In this document: positions 57,187 to 64,000 of the stretch, in pieces
Layout of the letters: each line of letters opens with the position of its first letter
Numbering within the stretch: position 1 is the stretch's first letter
Assembly: GCF_003573695.1 (NCBI RefSeq)
Contig: NC_039363.1
Coordinates: 124,913,302 to 124,977,301, forward strand
Length of the DNA stretch: 64,000 nucleotides
Source of the DNA: Papaver somniferum
Taxonomy: Eukaryota > Streptophyta > Magnoliopsida > Ranunculales > Papaveraceae
Reading direction: 5' to 3'
Position numbers and translations under genes: made by a program
The notes under the pieces: generated by a model
Told to the model about the DNA's origin: nothing
What the model saw: only the letters and a program-made list of their open reading frames with translations
Databases searched by the model: none

Positions 57187-58293
57187 CTAGAGAGTGATCC
57201 CTTTTTTTTGTGAGAAATTATCATAAAACTTACTGTCATCAAAATATGAGACATAGTTTGAGTTCTTACCAGAAGAAGTTTGGTTTGAGGAGGAAGACAA
57301 CATGTTGACGAATTGTTTATACCCTTTAATTATCTTTTTCAGATTATCTCTTATTTCATCAATTTTTCTTCTTTCTTCTGAACTTCCTTTCTCAACAGGA
57401 GCAGCGTTATTTCCAGAGACCATGACACAATCTTCCTTTAGACGATGTTTATTAAGACGTCTGTTTTGTTCTTGAGTGTTCGAGGAACTCATTGTACTGA
57501 CTTTCCTGGTAACATACACAGGGTAGGTACGAGAACTATTTGGTTTAGTCATACGAATGTCAGTTACACCTTTAAGAATTAAATCTAAGGTGTGTTGAAG
57601 TTGAACCAAGGAGTTTTTCTTCAACCTAGAGGTTCCCTTTTGTTTAACAAAACTCTTTGTCTCACAGATAATACATACTTTCCGATCATCAGAATGATTA
57701 GATAGTACAGTATTAATATCATCGTTAGAAGATTTCTTCCCTCCATTTGATGTGCAACATCCTTGAGTGATGGTGACTTCAGGCACATCCATTTTACTAG
57801 AAGGGGCTTCCGTTTTTACTTCTGAGCATGAACCATCTTTAGTTGTGTCAGAAGTACTTGGCATATTAGATTGCTTTGAGCATCCTTGAATAGAGAGCTT
57901 ACTCAAGCGATGTTCAATTTTCAAGGAATCTCCTCTAAGGCTAGCTTCAAGAGACGTACACGAAGAATGAACTTCATTATTACTTTTGGGTTTGCAATCT
58001 CTTATTACACCAAGTAGAACATTGACATGGTGCTTCAACCGATTGAATCTATAAGCTTGGATTCTAACAAGATTTAGAATCAATTCACTCTCTTCAGCTG
58101 AATCTCGTTCATTAATGGAGAGGCTCACATTTGAAAGGTAATCGGAAGTACACATGTCACTGTTAGTCTGTCTCGTCAGTATAAAAGGTTCATCTATATT
58201 CGATATTGTAGAACCCTTCTCTTTAATAGAGTTACACGAGATATAAATTTTATTTCTGGTAAAGCGTTTATCATAGATAGTACTCTTGTCCAC
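57187..58293 (-). CDS. Gag-position frame of the LTR element, 368 codons, unknown
   Basis: Starts 53 bases downstream of the primer site and runs 368 codons, the position expected of gag. It is hydrophilic, rich in Ser/Asn/Lys, with scattered Cys (VCIICETK near residue 210 is a possible but incomplete metal motif). No CCHC knuckle and no capsid signature are recognised. A Lys/Glu-rich helix near residues 305-325 is plausible. Probably a degenerate or rapidly diverged structural protein of a non-autonomous element. Confidence 0.45.
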   Translation of the reverse strand: MDKSTIYDKRFTRNKIYISCNSIKEKGSTISNIDEPFILTRQTNSDMCTSDYLSNVSLSINERDSAEESELILNLVRIQAYRFNRLKHHVNVLLGVIRDCKPKSNNEVHSSCTSLEASLRGDSLKIEHRLSKLSIQGCSKQSNMPSTSDTTKDGSCSEVKTEAPSSKMDVPEVTITQGCCTSNGGKKSSNDDINTVLSNHSDDRKVCIICETKSFVKQKGTSRLKKNSLVQLQHTLDLILKGVTDIRMTKPNSSRTYPVYVTRKVSTMSSSNTQEQNRRLNKHRLKEDCVMVSGNNAAPVEKGSSEERRKIDEIRDNLKKIIKGYKQFVNMLSSSSNQTSSGKNSNYVSYFDDSKFYDNFSQKKGITL

Positions 58294-58345
58294 AGAGTCA
58301 GATCGCTACAAACACAGACTTGTAAGGTCTTAAACGTGTTTGCCT

Positions 58346-58357
58346 GCTCTGATACCA
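58346..58357 (-). promoter_or_regulatory. Primer-binding site, initiator tRNA-Met type
   Basis: GCTCTGATACCA on the plus strand (TGGTATCAGAGC on the minus), two bases from the LTR edge at 58360. Confidence 0.92.
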
Positions 58358-58359
58358 AT

Positions 58360-60782
58360 TGAAAAAACGGGGGTCTAACAACACCACCCAATATTTCGCT
58401 TAGCAAACTGTATGGACAAACTCGAATATACTTTTAAGAGAATCAACAAGACTCAACCAATTAAAAGTATATCAACGAGTTTATATCTCTCTTCTTGATT
58501 TGATTTACTCAAGCAAGAACTACGAGTTCTAATCAAATACAAGGAATAACTTGGATGGTACCAAAGACCAATATCCAAGGATCAATCAATGACAATCAAC
58601 AAACAAAGGTTGGATTACTCTAATTGATGATCTAACGCACAACCTGTATTATTTCAATTATAAAGATAAAACAATATAATACGGAAATTGAAATAACACA
58701 GACACCAAAAAATTTGTTAACGAGGAAACCGCAAATGCAGAAAAACCCCGGGACCTAGTCCAGATTGAACACACACTGTTAAGCCGCTACAGACACTAGC
58801 ATACTCCAAGCTAACTTCGGACTGGACTGTATTTGAACCCCAATCAGTCTCCCACTGATCCAAGTTACAGTTGTACTCCCTACGCCTCTGATCCCAGCAG
58901 GATACTGCGCACTTGAATCCCTTAGCTGATCTCACCCACAACTAAGAGTTGCTACGACCCAAAATCGCAGGCTTTGACAATAAACAAATCTGTCTCACAC
59001 AGACAAGTCTATCAAAGGATCAATCTTTCTCCCACAGATAACCCTAAAGGTTTTGTTCTGTCTTTTGATAATAATCAAGGTGAACAGGAACCAATTGATA
59101 ATCTGGTCTTATATTCCCAAAGAACAGCCTAGAGTTATCAATCACCTCACAACAATCTTAATCGTATGGTAGCGAAACAAGATGTTGCGGAATCACAAAC
59201 AATGAGACGAAGATGTTTGTGATTACTTTTTATATCTTGCCTATCAGAGATATCAATATCAAGCCAATCAATGTGATTGTACTCGTACGATAGAAGACGC
59301 AATATCAGATCACACAACTACGATAAAAGTAGTATCGGTCTGGCTTCACAATCCCAATGAAGTATTTAAGCCGTTAACCTGGTTTTAGAAGAAGAAAACC
59401 AAAGGTTAAAGGAGAATCGACTCTAGCACGCAAACTAGTATCACACTTAAGGTGTGGGGATTAGTTTTGCACAATACTAGATGTTTCCTTTATATAGTCT
59501 TTCAAATCATGGTTTGCAATCAATGTTAGCTTAGTAACAAAGCATTCAATATTCACCGTTAGATGAAAACCTTATTTAGATTCAAGCTAATATTTCTCAA
59601 ACGTTAGATCGAAAACTTAGCTTGTTACACACACTTGACAATGCACGCTTCTAGGTTTGTTAACCGTACCCAAACGTATACACTTGTTGGTTCAACAATA
59701 GTTAACCAAAAGGTTAGCCATATGAGCATTTCATATTAACCATGTTCTTCTTCACCATAACTAATTCAAATGACTTTAAATGAACTAGTTAGAGAGTTGT
59801 TCAATTGCAAGGAAATCTTATGTACTACACAATACATGATTGAAGCAAATATGATTTGATTCACTTGAATCGGTTCATGAACTTTTATATCCACGGTTTG
59901 CAAACTGCATTCCTTAATCTTTTTAAGTTTAAGTTCAGAAATCATCTTTAGATATATAACCTTCTCAAGTTCGCAGACTAGGTTCGTGGACTTAAGTTAC
60001 CGGGCAGAGTTTACAAACTCCAGCAGAAATTCTCGGGTATGAGAACTTCGTCGGTTCGCGGACTTAGCTTCACGCAAGTATTTTGTCAACTTCGGCAGAA
60101 ATTCTCGGGTTTGAGAACTTCGGAAGTTCGCGGACTTGGCTCACGCCATTCTTCCGGTTCTCTTGATCAACAAAGTTCGAAAACTTTGGTTCAAGGAATA
60201 TGACTTATACATAAATGTGTTTCCACAACAATGCTTATGTCCACCATTGGTTATGTAATCTAAACTCTCATTTCAATCATTGAAACATTCTTAGAGGACG
60301 TTATATAGTTGTTACATCATTTCTCGTCATTTTTTTTTTCAAGATGATTGAAACATATCATGACTTTTGTCACATAGTAAAGATAAACTCGATCGAAGCA
60401 AAAAGCTTACCAACACAATATTTAGAGATATAGCTAGGAGAGGTATACTCGGCTCGAAATACCAAATGTGTATAATCCAAGTCTATATATATAGCATACA
60501 ACTTCTTGTCTCAAAGAGATAGAGTAGATAGACTTTTGAGTGATAGATAAATTCAAGTCTTCACATACCTTTTTATCGAGAAGTTCCACCGGTTCCTTGA
60601 GTAGTTCTTCTACTTGTATGATGAATCTCCATGAAGTCCTTGAGCTCAACTACACTTTCTATCCTAGTCCGAGACTTAGCTTTAATAGACTAGAAATCAA
60701 GACTTATAGTTTTGATCACTAACATTGACAAACATGCTTGAGATAACAACGCATGCGAGTTCGACCGAGCAATGCTCTAACA
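58360..60782 (-). repeat. 5' LTR (2423 bp)
   Basis: Ends TGAAAAAACGG...CTCTAACA on the plus strand. Homologous along its length to 49871-52297 and to the split solo LTR at 35083-45628. Confidence 0.9.
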
Positions 60783-60787
60783 TATTC

Positions 60788-62204
60788 ACATTAAACTTAT
60801 GTGCTTGAATCATGATTAATTTCTTAGGTGTTTAAATGAACATCAAGTAGATTTTAGTATTTGTTGGCTAACTTGCCAAACCGAACAGTCATTATACATG
60901 GTTCAGTAACCGAACCTATGTGTATAGTCTTTTATTGTAGTTTAAAGACCTATTTTGTTTGCTTGATTCTAAAGTTATCTTAGCTTGATTTGGGAGATAA
61001 CCCCGGTCTTTGAAAACTATAAATAGTGCATCTCTGTCAACTAGGAAATTCAAACTCTGACATTTTGTATCTTAGTTGATTTTAGACTCACCTCTATATA
61101 TTGACCTTTTAGGTATACGACTAAAAGACTTCACTTGGGTATTCGTGAAGCCAAGTCCGACTATATTTACCTTGATAGTTCATGTATCCTGAATCTTGCT
61201 TTTCTTTTATGGAGGTTTTCGTAATCTCTTTCAGGCAAGATAGATAGTAATCACAAATTTATCTTCATCTCAGATTGTGTGATTCCTCAAGATAGATATC
61301 TAAAGACTGATATTAGTTGATGTTTCGACGATTGTTCTTAAGAGGTGGTTAAGCATCTAGGCTGCTCTTCAGGAGTTGCAATTTCCGTATTTGTGAGGTT
61401 TGTTAGCTTGTCTATTGAAAACAGATTTCCATAACTTAATTTTTGATCTAAACGGAAATCAAATAGGCTTATCTGTCACAGGCAGGTTGGTATCAAAAGT
61501 CTTCACTTTGGATGAAGAAAGTCTTAGGTTGTAAAGGACGTCAGCTAAGGAAACCAAGTGTGTAGAACCTTTCAAGGTTCAAGAGACGTAAGAAGCACGG
61601 CTGTAACTGAATTGCTTGGAGGGTGCATTCGGTCTCAACTACATTCCATGCCGAAGTCTGATAGTAAGCTAGTGTCTATAGTAGCTTAATACAGTGTGGT
61701 GTTCAATTTGGACGAAGTCTCAGTTTTTTTGTTGCTATTGCAGTTTCCTCGTTAAAATTTTTTATGGTGTCTTGTGTTTTTCCTTTTCCGTATTATATTG
61801 TTTATCTTTATAATTGGATTTACACAGGTTTGTACGTATTCAAACTAAGTAGATACGTCCGCTTAATTGTAATCTATTAAGAGATTAATTTATTGTAGAA
61901 TTTGTATCTTGAAAGATAGATAACAAGTTTAATCACTTGGCATAATTTTGATTGAATTATTTGGATACGACTAGATTGATTTTGGATATTGATTTTTGAG
62001 ATCGTCCAAGTACTCTGCTTAACAATAAGATTCACGGACCTTGTGTTTATATACATATTGATTGAGTAGAGGTTGAGATATTAATTCTATAATATTTTTT
62101 GTCTAGGATCATTAAGTTGGTCTACTTGCAATTGTATTAAGTTTTGTCTATACAGGTTGTCGAACGAAAAAGTTGGGTGTATTTAGTATCCCCTGCGTTT
62201 TCAC
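60788..62204 (+). mobile_element. Diverged LTR remnant in opposite orientation
   Basis: At about 61665-61800 it carries the reverse complement of the family block (GTTTCCTCGTTAA preceded by AGCTAGTGTCTATAGTAGCTT). It ends GTTGGGTGTATTTAGTATCC...CGTTTTCA near 62204, like the complement of the 2.4-kb LTR start. A TATA-like CTATAAATAG lies at about 61016. The left edge is not defined. Confidence 0.5.
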
Positions 62205-63560
62205 AAGTTACCTTGAAGAAGTGATATAATCACTTGTACACACATGTATGACTTAAGGTCGACTAATATATGTTGCATTCAATCATTAGCTTTTAGACTG
62301 TTGGCAATTTCACAAAGATTAGAAAATAGTGATGCACGGTTACATGCTGAAAACTGATAAAAGGGAAGCAAAAATAAGATTAGGCACTCAAGATTAGCAG
62401 TAAATGGGTATTCACCACCAAGTTTAGCTGATATAGAATTCCAGCAGGTAGAAAGCTTAAATTAGCTCATTCAGTTACAATTCTAGTAGAGTTGAGGGAG
62501 CTTCAAGCTTTTTCGTCTTCTCATCACCTTATTAACCAAAATCAACATTGTCAAGGGTAAGGTTATTCTTTTCATCTTCTTCACAATACCTTTTTTTATC
62601 ATACTGAAGCACAAAGAAAATAAACGCGGTAAATATTAGTAGGAATGTTTGTGATACTACAAAAATATCTTTTAGTTTTATGTTGCTGCTTTGTCGATGT
62701 TTAAGAACCAAATGAGCTACCTAGATCCCGATAAAGAAGTTCATCTCTTCACCCACTTCTTAACCTTATAAATACAGATAACTCAAATTCTAATTGTAAC
62801 ATTGTAATTCAGAAGGTTTGCTCAAGAAAAAGTCGAGACCTTCTCAGACCCTTCCAAAAATATCATTAAATAAATGACTAAAACAGGATAATTCGAAATT
62901 CAATAACCATTTCAATAAACAAACTATATGAAAATTACCTTGCATGCATATATATTTATATTTCCAAGATCACTGGCGGGAGTAACCAAAACACGAATAC
63001 ATTTACCACTCACTGTTAGAATTCCAATGGTGTTCACAGGTTTAGATTGCACAACAATCATAAACTTCGCAATTTCTGATTATATAGTTAATATACCCTA
63101 AGTTTTAATTTCCCGGACCAACTTTTCATAAAAATCCTCCAAAGAGATTATCAATTTGAATCATACCCTAAGGTTCTTTACTAGCAGTATGAACAAATCT
63201 TTCCAAGTTATTATTAACTCAACAGTGCGCAAAAAATCACTTCAATAAGCAAATCTAGCTACAATTCATGAACCCGAATTCCACACACTAAAAGTACCAA
63301 TAATGCCAAAAAAATACAAAAGAAAAAACACGTTTAATGAGTGAGAGGAATCTGATGCATGCATGTAAGAGAAAGGAGAATGATAACCGGAAATGATTAG
63401 TGTACCGAGAGGATTCTCCTGCAAAATCTCCTGCAACAAACATGTGATGGGACCAAAAACCCATCCTATATAATTCCTCATTGGGCCTCAGGGGCTGTGT
63501 GAGTGCAGCGGGATTTCTCCGGAGAGAAATTTCGGTCAGTCTAGCATTCCCCAATGATAA
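62205..63560. other. No recognised gene
   Basis: AT-rich DNA with short frames only. The 92- and 71-codon minus-strand frames at 63266-63566 have no recognisable features. Confidence 0.5.
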
Positions 63561-64000
63561 TGTCATGTGGTTACTTAGTAGAATGGTTGTACTTATCTGA
63601 TCCTTGGGTGCCTTCTACCATCTTTATCTTTTGTATTTGTAACCGCTAGGATTCACACATATGTCGTGTATGGATTGTATACTGCTTTGTTAGTAGTGCC
63701 CTATTAATGGTGTAGGAAGGGCGGCTGTAAGGTTAAGCAATTATTGAAATTATTATGAACTTTGTTCACAAGCTGATTTTCGGATCAGATTTACTGTTTT
63801 CCGATTCATCTGTTGTTTCAATTTGTTCAGTATAGAACAATTGGCATCAGAGCCGATCAATCCTGTCGCCATGGGAGGACAGGGAGCAGCTACGAAAAGA
63901 TTTACAAGATACATAGAGAAAACAACAGATTCAGTTGGATAAGGTGAATGAAGATGTGTCGGAAATGAAGGAACAACTCAATCAGGTACTTCTTCAATTG
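63561..64000 (+). mobile_element. 5' end of another LTR retrotransposon (runs off the window)
   Basis: LTR of about 279 bp (TGTCATGTGG at 63561 to TATAGAACA at 63839). It is followed two bases later by TGGCATCAGAGC (63842-63853), a one-base variant of the initiator tRNA-Met primer site. A gag-like start follows: ATG at 63871 (Met-Gly-Gly-Gln-Gly-Ala-Ala), with a frame slip before VNEDVSEMKEQLNQVLLQL, a coiled-coil gag segment at the window edge. Already degenerate. Confidence 0.75.

Larger units (their letters stand above)
49871..60782 (-). mobile_element. LTR retrotransposon with 2.4-kb LTRs, no visible pol
   Basis: LTRs at 49871-52297 and 58360-60782 (TGAAAAAACGGGGGTC...GCTCTAACA on the plus strand). 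A 5-bp duplication TATTC flanks the element (49866-49870 and 60783-60787). The primer site (complement TGGTATCAGAGC) at 58346-58357 fixes minus-strand orientation. A short purine-rich run (GGTAGAGAT on the minus strand, about 52298-52306) abuts the 3' LTR. The 6-kb interior has two gag-like frames but no recognisable reverse transcriptase or integrase. The very long LTRs recall Ty1/copia SIRE/Maximus-type elements; this is an inference. Confidence 0.88.

Noticed and set aside
63288..63566. 92-codon minus-strand frame ending near the LTR at 63561
   Set aside because: No signal, domain or codon evidence. It overlaps the LTR edge by chance.

Overview
This is nuclear DNA from a flowering plant, almost certainly a eudicot. 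It is AT-rich, has introns with GT/AG borders, and is packed with plant transposable elements. Several of these use an initiator-methionine tRNA primer site. A Papaver-type genome is my guess from the look of the long-LTR family, but nothing here proves it. Few genes look intact: two identical copies of a secreted PIP-type signalling-peptide precursor in opposite orientation, one gastric-lipase-like triacylglycerol lipase with nine reconstructable exons, and the edge of an ethanolamine kinase gene. A ribosomal protein eL18 exon and an eS25 exon survive as fragments.

Layout. 1-1.8 kb: ethanolamine kinase exons and 5' leader with a higher-order tandem repeat (minus strand). 2.0-2.7 kb: eL18 fragment. 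3.6-4.58 kb: LTR-like sequence. 4.58-9.87 kb and 19.90-23.95 kb: two arms of a large inverted duplication, each carrying the peptide gene. Between and partly inside them lie a 7.76 kb Mutator-like element (7.34-15.09 kb), with a plant-mobile-domain gene and a convergent FAR1-type transposase, and a 3.8 kb Helitron (15.85-19.63 kb). 24-28.8 kb holds no recognisable gene. 28.8-31.7 kb: lipase. 31.75-32.6 kb: a small terminal-inverted-repeat element. 33.2-34.0 kb: a second mobile-domain-like remnant.

34.26-48.3 kb is a four-level nest. A LINE-type reverse transcriptase is split by a solo LTR (duplication CTTAA). That LTR is split by a CACTA-type element (duplication TAG), which is split by a non-autonomous LTR retrotransposon (duplication GAATC). 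The innermost element has a 1196-codon open frame with no reverse transcriptase, and it contains what looks like a piece of a host AAA-ATPase gene. 49.87-60.78 kb is an LTR retrotransposon with 2.4 kb LTRs (duplication TATTC) that lacks a visible pol region and is itself interrupted. The last 0.44 kb is the start of another LTR retrotransposon.

The strongest unusual items are the five-repeat peptide precursor duplicated as an inverted pair, the 1196-codon chimeric frame, the CCGG-centred arrays flanking the Mutator-like element's genes, and two insertions flanked by unusually long (about 340 and 400 bp) direct duplications.
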